NCBI GenBank assembly: GCA_023397905.1
Contig: JAEWSZ010000034.1
Span: forward strand, 62,001-126,000
Direction of reading: 5' to 3'
Origin: Bacillota bacterium
Lineage (GTDB): Bacteria; Bacillota; Clostridia; Acetivibrionales; DSM-1351
Length of the DNA stretch: 64,000 nucleotides
The notes under the pieces were generated by a model. That model did no database searches, was not told the DNA's origin, and saw only the letters and a list, made by a program, of their open reading frames with translations. Below, piece after piece: positions 34,723 through 42,757 of the stretch. Position 1 is the first letter of the stretch. Every line of letters begins with the position of its first letter. The translations under genes and the position numbers were made by a program.

Positions 34723-35214
34723 TCACTCCTTTCTGTTCCTCCACATAGCACTTAGATCCCATTTGCTTTTTCCTATCTTCGGAAGCTCCTGAAAGTCCAG
34801 CATATTAATTGAACCTCTGTTTCCGGAGCATACCTGATCCCGGACATCCTCCCAGGGAATTAGGAAGGCTCTGTCTTCAGTACTCCATATCCCGATTATG
34901 AAAGCGTGGCCCCGGCCAACCTGCCGCATAAACTTGTCCAGTCCCTTACGTTCGTTAGGCTCAATCTTAGAAAATGGAATTTTGGGTGCCGCATAATACT
35001 TTACTTCTGCAGCATATCCATGTCCGGGAGGGAGAATCAATTTATCGAATACAGTACCATAACCGGCGTTAACCAGTTTATGATTCCATATCTTTTTTTT
35101 AGAGAGGGAGCCTGTTATCAGGCTCTCTCCCTTCACCCCTTTTTTCTGGTTCTCAGTATTGCGCTTGGTCTGGTCCTTCCTGGGCTTACTCTTTTCTGAC
35201 AAGGAGCTTTTCAT
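34723..35214 (-). CDS. RecU-like Holliday junction resolvase/endonuclease
   Basis: The 163-residue protein shows the RecU/PBP-related factor A pattern. A basic N-terminus is followed by the nuclease core with YAAEVKYY as the E-x-K motif (about residue 68), then FMRQVGRGHAFIIGIWS and a LIPWEDV strand. RecU cuts Holliday junctions. Beside an SF2 helicase, SbcDC fusion and SSB it completes a phage recombination set. ATG 35212-35214 follows GAGGTG. Confidence 0.75.
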   Translation of the reverse strand: MKSSLSEKSKPRKDQTKRNTENQKKGVKGESLITGSLSKKKIWNHKLVNAGYGTVFDKLILPPGHGYAAEVKYYAAPKIPFSKIEPNERKGLDKFMRQVGRGHAFIIGIWSTEDRAFLIPWEDVRDQVCSGNRGSINMLDFQELPKIGKSKWDLSAMWRNRKE

Positions 35215-35788
35215 CAAATTTCACCTCACTGAGTATTGAAAACAAGGGAGTGTCACGTCTGCCATATGGCTGAATATACATCATTGCTATACCGTTATAC
35301 CAATATATCCGCCCGTATGGATCATCTGCATAACAGGGGCCTGTGGGATGTCCTTCATTGTCCAGATCCAGTTCTGACAAATCAAACAGCCCTAGCAGCT
35401 TTTCCTTAATCTCAACTATGTTTTGAAGTGCATTGTCCGCCTGCAGCAGCCTCATGGGTTCACCTGATGTTAAAATTAATGGAGATATCCGGAGGACATT
35501 GTCAGCGATTTCGATATCCTTAAACAGCTCCTCAATATCCGGCGTAATTGCTTCATACTGCGGGTTAGGGTAATCTTTTGACAATTTGAATAACTTATTC
35601 TTTTCTGGAAGTCCGCCGGCCAATTCCACAATGACACCTTTTACTTTGTTCGGAACATACTGATAATCCATCCAGACCGCCCATTCACCGCCGATTATTG
35701 TAATACCGTTATTGACATATCCGACCTTCAGGACCGTTTTGTATTGTTCCTTGATCAGCTTTGTTAAAACTTTTGAACTTATAAACAT
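35186..35788 (-). CDS. Early protein of unknown function
   Basis: This 200-residue protein is unrecognised. It has beta strands at the start (KVGYVNNGITIIGGEWAVWMDY, about residues 21-42) and a mixed C-terminal part with GPCYADDPYGRIYWYNGIAM. Its pattern suggests a globular, soluble protein, perhaps of the sliding-clamp or nucleic-acid-binding type, but I see no diagnostic motif. It overlaps the resolvase gene by 29 bp and the zinc protein gene by 10 bp. Confidence 0.5.
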   Translation of the reverse strand: MFISSKVLTKLIKEQYKTVLKVGYVNNGITIIGGEWAVWMDYQYVPNKVKGVIVELAGGLPEKNKLFKLSKDYPNPQYEAITPDIEELFKDIEIADNVLRISPLILTSGEPMRLLQADNALQNIVEIKEKLLGLFDLSELDLDNEGHPTGPCYADDPYGRIYWYNGIAMMYIQPYGRRDTPLFSILSEVKFDEKLLVRKE

Positions 35789-35964
35789 TTACTTACACCT
35801 CTTTCATTTCTATAATGTACATCTGTTCCCCTGAACCTTATGGCGCAATCTGCGTGCTGCACTCTCCAGCTGTTCCGGGTACCCTTAATCTTTTCGAAGT
35901 GCCCCTCTCCGGGAAGGACCACCTTACCGCATCGATAACAAATGCCTTTGTATTTGTTCTTCAT
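35779..35964 (-). CDS. Small zinc-finger protein
   Basis: The 61-residue basic protein has CYRCG near residue 9 and a second ligand pair further on (HADC near residue 37), consistent with one zinc site. Small proteins of this type with a KVVLPGEG segment appear in early operons of many clostridial phages. The start overlaps the SbcDC stop (ATGA). Confidence 0.6.
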   Translation of the reverse strand: MKNKYKGICYRCGKVVLPGEGHFEKIKGTRNSWRVQHADCAIRFRGTDVHYRNERGVSKCL

Positions 35965-38900
35965 GACTTCCTTACCTTGCTTCCGACTTCGGTTACTTCA
36001 ATAAATAGATGCTGCGCGAATCGGGCTTTCATGCGCTCGTCGTGGCTGATTGCCACAATTCTCATTTCCGGATATAGATTGTGTATTGTTTCCAACGCGG
36101 TGCAGTATCCGTCTATTCCTTCCTCGTCCAGGCCGGCCGGCTCATCGATGAACAACATACCGAGCTGCAGTCCCATCCGGGAGGCCTTCAAAATTGCCAG
36201 GGCAAATATTACCGAAAGTGAACATCTTGTCTTTTGTCCCCCGGACCGGCTCAGGTATGGCAGCTCGCCATTGTCAATGTCGGTAATCATAACATCCAGG
36301 ACAGGAACTTCTTTATCCTTATTGCTTTTCAGGGTACGCTCAGTTTTAAATTCCAGGCTCATTCGGCCGCCGGTCATTTGGGACAGTATTTCATTTGCCG
36401 ATTCCTCAAGGTCCGGAACTATATCTCTGACAATCTGGTGTGGAATGCCGTCCTGGCTGAATGCTTCGGAGAGTATTTGCAACCGGGCCGATTTATCGGC
36501 CAGTAATTTTATAGCATCCTGTTTTTTCTGAAGCTCAATAGACTTGTCCACAAGGATTCTAATCTTTTCATCAAGACTCCCGAGTATACGGTTATAACCT
36601 GAAATATTACGCTCATACCCTGTTATTTCTGCCGATATTGCTTCAAGCATGACAACATATTTTTGACAATCGTCTATATCCAGCTTGAGTAAAGAATACT
36701 TATTCTCCAATTCATTCATTTCAGCTGTCAATGATTCAATGCCCTGTTTTATGTCCTCTAGCTGGGGTTCTGTAGCTTCCAGGTATGCCTTGGCTTTTGT
36801 AATATCCTGATGCATACTTTCGTATGGTTCAAGTTCGGCGGCCTCTGCCTCCAGCTCGGGTAAGCTGCTGATTTGTGGAGTTATTTTTGCTATTTCATCC
36901 TGAAAACCTATTATCTGTCCGGCATTCTGCAATGACTTCATTTCAAGCTCGGCAATTTGTTTTGTATACATTTCACCAGACTTTTTTTCACCTTCCAGGA
37001 TGGCCAGCTGGTTTCTGATTTGTTGAGCCCGATTAACCTTAGCCTTAATTCCATCGTGAACAGCAGAATTATATCTAAGATTGCTGCGCTCTCCTTCTAG
37101 CCGGTTCAATTCCTGAAGAGTATCAATTTTATTTTTTTGCAGATCAATCAGCCTGGCTTCGGCTTCTTTTGCCTCCCTTAAAAATCCACATTGAGCTCTG
37201 TTAATATCAATGCAGTTCGAATTTTTAAGAATAGCCGCCTGACGTTCGTCGGACTGGATACTGTTATCAATGCTTTTAAGCGTTCCGGAAACTGATAATA
37301 TTTTTTGAGCCAGCTCGCCTAATGAGGCTTTTTTCTCTTCCTGAAGCTTCAGCTCTTCTTCAATGCCGATAAGTCCCTGCAGTTCTTCCTCAAGTCCCCT
37401 AGACATTTCTAACCTGGCATATATCTCATCACATTCAGATCTGTATTTTTTTATAGTTTCATTGATTTGATAAGAATCCCCCAGTAAACTGGCAAGTGCC
37501 CTTTTTTTATCATCTACAAGTTTTACAGTACCGTCCATGGCAGTTATCTTATTTCTAACCTGCTGCAGCTCATTAACCTTTTCTGTATAATACAACTCAA
37601 GCTTCAAAAACTCTTTGGTTTCAAGGATGTCAGCTGTTAAACCGGTCAGTTTTTCAAAAGCATTTGAAATGGCTGTATTTTTTTTGGAAATCTCAGCTGA
37701 TATCTCCTCGAGTTTTGATTTGTTTGAACTAAATAGGGTAACTTTTTCAGTTGTAGCAGCCTGGTCCTTTTTCAATAAAGTAACCGCAGCCTGATCATTT
37801 TTAAGCTTTAACTCAGTATTTGATTTTTGAAGTTGCAGCCCCTCCAGTGTGGATATATCCTGCTCGAGTACAAAAACTTCATCCTTGCTCTGCTTCAGCT
37901 CCCCGTTGACTTTAGTAAGGAGTTTCTTTGTTTTGTCCTCCAGCTGCTCATATATTCCTAAGCCGAGCAGGCTGGTCAGAACCGACATCCTATCTTCTGA
38001 TTTTGATTCCATAAAACGGCCATATTGATCCTGCATGATCAATACGCAGCTTCGGAAGGTGTTTGCATCCATGCCCAGGAGATTAACTATTTTTTTCTGA
38101 GTATCGTCCATAAGTGAACAACTTTCATTTTCCCATTCTTTATTGGAAGAATTATATTTTGCCAGATTTAACGTTGGATTTCCTGATTGTTGCCTTGTTC
38201 TTATAATCCTCCATTTATCAGAACCTAAGATAAAAGTGAAATTAATACTTCCTGATTTTGTGTTTTTCTGTATCCATACAGTCTTATCTCTTCCACCTTC
38301 CCTAGGTTCCTCATACAGACAATCCACAATAGCATCCATTACCAAGCTGCTCTTCCCGGATCCGTTTTTTCCGTTGACCATGCAGAAAAATAAATCTTCA
38401 AAATTGAGTTTTTCGTCGGCATAGCTCCTGTAATTCCGGACTTCAATTTCCACCGGAAGGAACATACCGGTTTGGGATCCTGACAGCACGGAGGCTTCAA
38501 TTTCGCTGACAATTGGTTCTGCTTCTGTAAGGATATCTGCAAAAGATTTTTCTTTGAACTTTTCGCGAAGATATCTCCTAAGGCAGTCCCAAATGGTCAA
38601 CTTCTCGTGAAGCTTTTCCTTATTTACCTCGGCCGTGATTTTCTCAGGGCGGATTTCAGCGTCATAATAAGCACCGGCAGCATATAAATCACGCTCAAGC
38701 TTTTTCTTGTCCAGGGCCTTCTCAGTGGCCTTGTCGCAGGAATAAAGAATGCGAACAACCTTATTTTGTATTGAATAAAAATTTGAAAAGCCATCTAACC
38801 CAGAATCAATATAGGTCTTTATAGCTGCCTCATTCCAGGTGCAGGTCTGAAATCCTCTTGCCGGCGTATCGAACCATTGAGAATTAATATATTTCGGTAC

Positions 38901-39698
38901 TAATGGCAAATCTCTTATCTGGTGAATCCAGAATCCTTTCACAGTTTCCTCATCATTGAAGGTAAATGCATCAATACTTCCGGAATAAAAAATTGGCTTC
39001 CTTATTACTTCTCCAACGATCTGGGCTCTGTGAATATGCCCCAAGCAAACCATGTCAAATACAGAATTCTCCAATGTAGCAGAATTAAGAACTACCTCAT
39101 TTGCCTGGAATACATGCTGGCCATTGTCGAGCTGGCAGCCGACAACTGTATGATGTGCCATTAATATAGAAGGAATCGCAGGATCAACCAGGGCTGAAAG
39201 ACCCTGGACAATGCTGTCCAATTGCTCAGTAAATATCCGGTTTTCTTCTTCAGCAGATAAACCAGGATGCTGAGCTCTAAAGAATCCTTTATCGAAACCC
39301 GGTAGTCCGGCTACTTGAATGGGGCCTAAAATAGTATAAACTGTTTTTATTTCAGGCTGACTAATAAATACTGCATCAGTCAGCTTTTCAAGTGTACAAA
39401 ACTGTTCAAAATTATCATGATTCGGAGTACCGTATAAAACTACTGTTGGCGCTATAACATTTAATTGTGATATGTATTGAGCAGCTACTCTGACCTCGAC
39501 ATTTGCTCTGTCACTCCACACTTTGGCAGTGTGGAATATATCTCCGGCAATAAGAATTAAATCTGGTTGCTCATCAACAGCAGTTTCAATCAATGCATCC
39601 AGGCAGTTCAATGTATTTTCCATACGCTTCATTGGATTGTCGCATTGCTGGCCAACATAGGCACCCAGGTGCCAGTCGGCGGTATGCAGTATCTTCAT
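35961..39698 (-). CDS. Fused SbcD-SbcC (Mre11-Rad50-like) nuclease-ATPase
   Basis: This single 1245-residue ORF joins an Mre11/SbcD phosphoesterase (about 1-400) to an SbcC/Rad50 ATPase (about 411-1245). SbcD motifs: TADWHLG, IAGDIFH, GTPNHDN, MAHHTVVG and CLGHIH. SbcC motifs: Walker A NGKNGSGKSS (about residue 442), long coiled coils (about 600-1090), signature SRSGGQKTR and Walker B LFIDEP near the end. The hook lacks a CxxC; instead Cys residues are seven positions apart (NCIDINRAQCG). The family processes DNA ends and hairpins. Separate genes are the norm. Confidence 0.9.
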   Translation of the reverse strand: MKILHTADWHLGAYVGQQCDNPMKRMENTLNCLDALIETAVDEQPDLILIAGDIFHTAKVWSDRANVEVRVAAQYISQLNVIAPTVVLYGTPNHDNFEQFCTLEKLTDAVFISQPEIKTVYTILGPIQVAGLPGFDKGFFRAQHPGLSAEEENRIFTEQLDSIVQGLSALVDPAIPSILMAHHTVVGCQLDNGQHVFQANEVVLNSATLENSVFDMVCLGHIHRAQIVGEVIRKPIFYSGSIDAFTFNDEETVKGFWIHQIRDLPLVPKYINSQWFDTPARGFQTCTWNEAAIKTYIDSGLDGFSNFYSIQNKVVRILYSCDKATEKALDKKKLERDLYAAGAYYDAEIRPEKITAEVNKEKLHEKLTIWDCLRRYLREKFKEKSFADILTEAEPIVSEIEASVLSGSQTGMFLPVEIEVRNYRSYADEKLNFEDLFFCMVNGKNGSGKSSLVMDAIVDCLYEEPREGGRDKTVWIQKNTKSGSINFTFILGSDKWRIIRTRQQSGNPTLNLAKYNSSNKEWENESCSLMDDTQKKIVNLLGMDANTFRSCVLIMQDQYGRFMESKSEDRMSVLTSLLGLGIYEQLEDKTKKLLTKVNGELKQSKDEVFVLEQDISTLEGLQLQKSNTELKLKNDQAAVTLLKKDQAATTEKVTLFSSNKSKLEEISAEISKKNTAISNAFEKLTGLTADILETKEFLKLELYYTEKVNELQQVRNKITAMDGTVKLVDDKKRALASLLGDSYQINETIKKYRSECDEIYARLEMSRGLEEELQGLIGIEEELKLQEEKKASLGELAQKILSVSGTLKSIDNSIQSDERQAAILKNSNCIDINRAQCGFLREAKEAEARLIDLQKNKIDTLQELNRLEGERSNLRYNSAVHDGIKAKVNRAQQIRNQLAILEGEKKSGEMYTKQIAELEMKSLQNAGQIIGFQDEIAKITPQISSLPELEAEAAELEPYESMHQDITKAKAYLEATEPQLEDIKQGIESLTAEMNELENKYSLLKLDIDDCQKYVVMLEAISAEITGYERNISGYNRILGSLDEKIRILVDKSIELQKKQDAIKLLADKSARLQILSEAFSQDGIPHQIVRDIVPDLEESANEILSQMTGGRMSLEFKTERTLKSNKDKEVPVLDVMITDIDNGELPYLSRSGGQKTRCSLSVIFALAILKASRMGLQLGMLFIDEPAGLDEEGIDGYCTALETIHNLYPEMRIVAISHDERMKARFAQHLFIEVTEVGSKVRKS

Positions 39699-39865
39699 TT
39701 ATTTGTCCTCTCTTCCGTATGCTTTAAATATGCTATATGAAGGGATAGGCTTACCGAAACGTCTAAAGCTGCATTCGTGAATTGTTCCCGGGTAATGGCA
39801 TTATTCTTATACATAAAGAATGAATTCATAAGCCTGTCAATATCCTCCTGAATTGCTTTATCCAT
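39695..39865 (-). CDS. Small 56-residue protein upstream of SbcDC
   Basis: The ORF runs from ATG 39863-39865 to TGA 39695-39697 and reads MDKAIQEDIDRLMNSFFMYK, then a short helical segment ending in Lys. It overlaps the HD-hydrolase gene by 8 bp and the SbcDC start by 3 bp (ATGA), which argues that it is a real coupled gene. It is helical and otherwise unrecognised. Confidence 0.6.
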   Translation of the reverse strand: MDKAIQEDIDRLMNSFFMYKNNAITREQFTNAALDVSVSLSLHIAYLKHTEERTNK

Positions 39866-40457
39866 CGCTTTGTACCTCCAAATCTAATAAATGACTTGAC
39901 TCCATGTCGGCCGTCTGAAGGGCTACTACAAAGGGATACATTTCAACAGCGTTCCCCATATCCCTGTAGCTGTCTTTAGGCTCATATCCGCCCATGTGCC
40001 ATCTGATCATTGCAATTTCCAAGTCAGTAAGCTGGATGAACTTTAATGCAGTAATAACGCTCTTTTCCCCATGTCCGACCGGGAATTGATCTTTGCATAC
40101 CCAGACTTCCTCCTCCTGCCAATCATTTACCAGCTTGCCATAGCCGTTGTCCTTTTTACCCTTTAATACATTTTTTGTGTCTCGGGTGTAAAAGTTTATT
40201 TTGCACAAATCATGGAGCAGGGCTGTAATTCCGATGGTTTCAGGCTTAAGGCCTAAAGAGTAATAATTATTCTTCTCCTGGAGAATATGCCATACATGAA
40301 GGGAATGTTCAGCCAGGCCACCTTCATAGGCACCGTGGTATTTTGTTGACGCCGGCGCCGTGAAAAAGTCGGTTTCCTGCAGGTAGGTTATCAGGTTTTC
40401 AATACCGGGGCGACCAGTGGCCGCCAGTATTGAGATTATTTCTTGTTTATTGTCCAT
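39858..40457 (-). CDS. HD-domain hydrolase
   Basis: The 199-residue product shows an HD phosphohydrolase pattern: a His near residue 40 (GLAEHSLHVW), the HD pair in LLHDLCKINFY (about residue 70), a later RWHMGGYE and a final Asp in LQTADMES. Such proteins hydrolyse nucleotides or cyclic nucleotides. The substrate is unknown; dNTP pool control or signal-nucleotide removal are both plausible. ATG 40455-40457 follows GGAGGTAG. Confidence 0.83.
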   Translation of the reverse strand: MDNKQEIISILAATGRPGIENLITYLQETDFFTAPASTKYHGAYEGGLAEHSLHVWHILQEKNNYYSLGLKPETIGITALLHDLCKINFYTRDTKNVLKGKKDNGYGKLVNDWQEEEVWVCKDQFPVGHGEKSVITALKFIQLTDLEIAMIRWHMGGYEPKDSYRDMGNAVEMYPFVVALQTADMESSHLLDLEVQSDG

Positions 40458-41178
40458 TATTGCTACCTCCATCAATTACTTCACCGGTGTTGCCATCAAC
40501 CACAGTCCCAGACGCCAGCTGCTTCATGTTCTGCTGCCTGCCAAATAGTAAATGCGTCGGTCCGATAGCTGCAGCTATCTTGGCCATTTTTACATCATCA
40601 TCTTTGGTCTCATCCAGCTCCAGATAAATGATTGTAAAAGGTTTCTGAAGCTGTTCAATTGAATAATGAGACTTGATGTTAAATGCTCTTCTGATGCAGC
40701 GGTTCTGAGCGCCAGTTTCAGCCTTTTGGGCCGTCTCAGGGTCATGCATTTTGTTGCCATTTCTTAACTGTTTAAAAGTGCTTACAGTTTTACTTTGTGT
40801 AACCGTAGTCCATCCGCCAGCAGGATCTCTGAATTGCATCTCTACCACACAGGTGACAGTATTGTTTTCTTTGTCCTGAAAGGTTTCTGATTTAGTAAAC
40901 TTTGCGGCGGCAGCATTCTTAATTCTGGCCAAACCCTTGGCAGAGATAGAGTATCTGTTTTCTCTATACTTTTCGCTATTGGGATCAAGCGCATTTTTCT
41001 GCAGATAATATTCAAAGTCCTCGGGATCTGTAGAAATGAAAACCATGTTTATAATTGGCTTATACATAGCCGGAATTTCCTGAACACTTTGGACATCCAC
41101 AAGCATATTAAATGCCTGTGGATTTGCCTCATAGTCGGTTAAAAATTCTTGCATTGATGTGTACTTGTGTATTGCCAT
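40447..41178 (-). CDS. Probable phage recombination (ssDNA-annealing-type) protein
   Basis: The 243-residue protein has no motif I can name with certainty. Length, acidic C-terminal half and the ALSRALRNA-like helix (AETGAQNRCIRRAFNI, about residues 153-168) resemble single-strand annealing proteins, and it sits next to SSB, SbcDC and RecU in the same operon. It could equally be another DNA-binding early protein. The C-terminus is polar (DGNTGEVIDGGSNNG). Confidence 0.45.
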   Translation of the reverse strand: MAIHKYTSMQEFLTDYEANPQAFNMLVDVQSVQEIPAMYKPIINMVFISTDPEDFEYYLQKNALDPNSEKYRENRYSISAKGLARIKNAAAAKFTKSETFQDKENNTVTCVVEMQFRDPAGGWTTVTQSKTVSTFKQLRNGNKMHDPETAQKAETGAQNRCIRRAFNIKSHYSIEQLQKPFTIIYLELDETKDDDVKMAKIAAAIGPTHLLFGRQQNMKQLASGTVVDGNTGEVIDGGSNNGQ

Positions 41179-41181
41179 GCC

Positions 41182-41319
41182 TTATTGACCTCGCTTCCTT
41201 TTAAGTGATATACTGAAATTGATTTTATTGATTAGCGCCTTTAATAGGTGCTTTCTTTTTCTTCTGGGATGTATCTCTACCCTGGGATATACCCCTTGAA
41301 TTTCAGATTTGATTCTCAT
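41182..41319 (-). CDS. Small basic protein
   Basis: The 45-residue product (from ATG 41317-41319) is rich in Arg and Lys (HPRRKRKHLLKALINK) and reads MRIKSEIQGVYPRVEIHP at its start. Its ATG overlaps the upstream stop (TAATG) and is preceded by AAAGGAG, so translation is likely. No function can be given; nucleic-acid binding is plausible from its charge. Confidence 0.5.
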   Translation of the reverse strand: MRIKSEIQGVYPRVEIHPRRKRKHLLKALINKINFSISLKRKRGQ

Positions 41320-41513
41320 TAGGCTCCTTTCTGGATATGGCCATCTTTTAAAAAGCTGGCAACTCCTATGCAAAGAGTTAAGACATATTGCGGATCATTC
41401 ATAAATTTGAAATTGTTGCGGGCAATTAAATAGCTGTCTGCGATCCTGCATGTCTCACTCCAAATATTGTCCGCAAGCGAACCGACATGTTTTTCCACCG
41501 TGGACCTGAGCAT
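41319..41513 (-). CDS. Small early protein in overlapping gene chain
   Basis: This 64-residue protein starts at ATG 41511-41513 behind AGGGAGG and overlaps the AbrB-type stop codon by one base (TAATG). It is helical (LADNIWSETCRIADSYLIA, about residues 12-30) and not recognised. It shares one base with the next small gene. Confidence 0.55.
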   Translation of the reverse strand: MLRSTVEKHVGSLADNIWSETCRIADSYLIARNNFKFMNDPQYVLTLCIGVASFLKDGHIQKGA

Positions 41514-41758
41514 TATTTTCCTCCCTTCAAGTCCTGCAGGCATTTCGGACAAATAATCTTACCCTTGAAATCAACGACATCCTTTGCCTCGCCGCAGAAC
41601 ACGCATTCTCTTTCATACTTTTTCAGGATAATGGTCTCACCATCCACATAGATTTCCAGGCCATCGCCTATTTCGATGTCAAACGTCCTGCGGAGTTCGA
41701 TTGGGAGAACCACTCTCCCCAATTCATCAATCTTCCTTACAATTCCCGTTGCTTTCAT
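41513..41758 (-). CDS. AbrB/SpoVT-type regulator with zinc-binding end
   Basis: The 81-residue protein has a SpoVT/AbrB swapped-hairpin DNA-binding domain (residues 1-45): MKATGIVRKIDELGRVVLPI is the classic start. A short Cys-rich tail follows (CVFCGEAKDVVDF, then CPKC), likely a zinc knuckle, a known combination in this family. It probably regulates phage or host genes. Start at ATG 41756-41758, downstream of GAGAGG. Confidence 0.88.
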   Translation of the reverse strand: MKATGIVRKIDELGRVVLPIELRRTFDIEIGDGLEIYVDGETIILKKYERECVFCGEAKDVVDFKGKIICPKCLQDLKGGK

Positions 41759-41927
41759 ACCAATTACCATCCTCTCGTTTAATAAATTTTCTTATCCTTC
41801 CGGATTTTATATGTACAAAGTGAAGCTCATTAGGCATATTCTTCACCTGTAAATATTGATTTGACTTAATACCGCGCTCCTGGAGGAACTCTTTCATTTT
41901 TACTGTAAGCTTGCGGCCGTGCTTCAT
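41727..41927 (-). CDS. DUF6906-like small protein
   Basis: This 66-residue protein begins MKHGRKLTVKMKEFLQERGI and continues QYLQVKNMPNELHFVHIKSG, which fits the small DUF6906-type family of Firmicutes phage proteins (M-K-H-G-x-x-x-T start). The function is unknown. It overlaps the AbrB-type gene by 32 bp, an unusually large overlap for this operon. Confidence 0.65.
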   Translation of the reverse strand: MKHGRKLTVKMKEFLQERGIKSNQYLQVKNMPNELHFVHIKSGRIRKFIKREDGNWYESNGNCKED

Positions 41928-41944
41928 GGGGCCTGACTCCTTAT

Positions 41945-42499
41945 TTAAGCTAATTTCAGCTCATATTTTACCGAGTTAAGCGCTTTTTTTATATCTCTGG
42001 AAATTTGGACCTGGGATCGGCCAAGCTTGGTAGCTATCGCTGTTTGTGATAGCCCCTGTATGAAATACATGTCCAATATGTGATATTTTTCTTTGACGGC
42101 CTTTAAGACTTCTGTAGTCGTGATATTGCTTATTGCGGCCGCCTCCGTATTAAAATCACTGATAAGAAGTAAATCTCCTATGCAGCAATCATTTTCATCC
42201 GGAGAGAATTCCAGGGAATTATCAAAAGCTACCGCCTGCTTCTTATGTACCCTCGAGTAGTATTTAAGCATGTATCCATAAATGCATTTTCCCGCGTATG
42301 TAGTAAATTTGCTTCTTTCAGGTTCATAAGTATTAGCTGCTCTCCAGAGTGCCATCCGGGCCTCTGCAACGAGCTCTTCATATAGGAATGTACCTTTGGA
42401 CACACGCGGAAAGTATTTCTGAGCAAAATAGCTTGTAAGCTTTAAATTATCCTGGAATAACTGAACCGGATCTGTAGAAAATTGCTTATTTGTTTCCAC
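41945..42499 (-). CDS. Phage-encoded sigma-70 family factor
   Basis: The 184-residue protein has sigma region 2 (about residues 35-90: YEELVAEARMALWRAANTYEPERSKFTTYA) and region 4 (about 130-180: YFIQGLSQTAIATKLGRSQVQISRDI) without region 1 or 3. It resembles SigF/SigB-type and phage sigma factors. It could redirect RNA polymerase to middle genes, or act in the host stress/sporulation network. It is the third gene of the early operon after the Cys-rich protein. Confidence 0.85.
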   Translation of the reverse strand: METNKQFSTDPVQLFQDNLKLTSYFAQKYFPRVSKGTFLYEELVAEARMALWRAANTYEPERSKFTTYAGKCIYGYMLKYYSRVHKKQAVAFDNSLEFSPDENDCCIGDLLLISDFNTEAAAISNITTTEVLKAVKEKYHILDMYFIQGLSQTAIATKLGRSQVQISRDIKKALNSVKYELKLA

Positions 42500-42505
42500 A
42501 ATGCA

Positions 42506-42754
42506 TCACCTCACTCTATATTGGTCTTTTGCTATTTCTCGAAAATATTCCGGTTCGTATGTAAATAACCTTGGTACTGGTAAATCATAGACTCCCTTTT
42601 CGCACTCCTGGACATCTTCCAAAAACTCATATCTGGCAGTCAAAGGAGAATGCATCTTCTCGCAGTGTTCACAATACCACCATCCAAACCAGAGCTTTAC
42701 CCGGTACCACCACCGGCTTATTTTCCATTGCCATCTTTTGAACCATTTCTTCAT
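42506..42754 (-). CDS. Trp-rich small zinc-binding protein
   Basis: The 82-residue product begins with an extremely Trp-rich, basic segment (KKWFKRWQWKISRWWYR, then LWFGWW) followed by a CEHCEKMH metal site (about residue 28). The remainder is unremarkable. Trp/Arg-rich N-termini can attach to membranes or bind nucleic acids; the role is unknown. Confidence 0.55.
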   Translation of the reverse strand: MKKWFKRWQWKISRWWYRVKLWFGWWYCEHCEKMHSPLTARYEFLEDVQECEKGVYDLPVPRLFTYEPEYFREIAKDQYRVR

Positions 42755-42757
42755 AAA

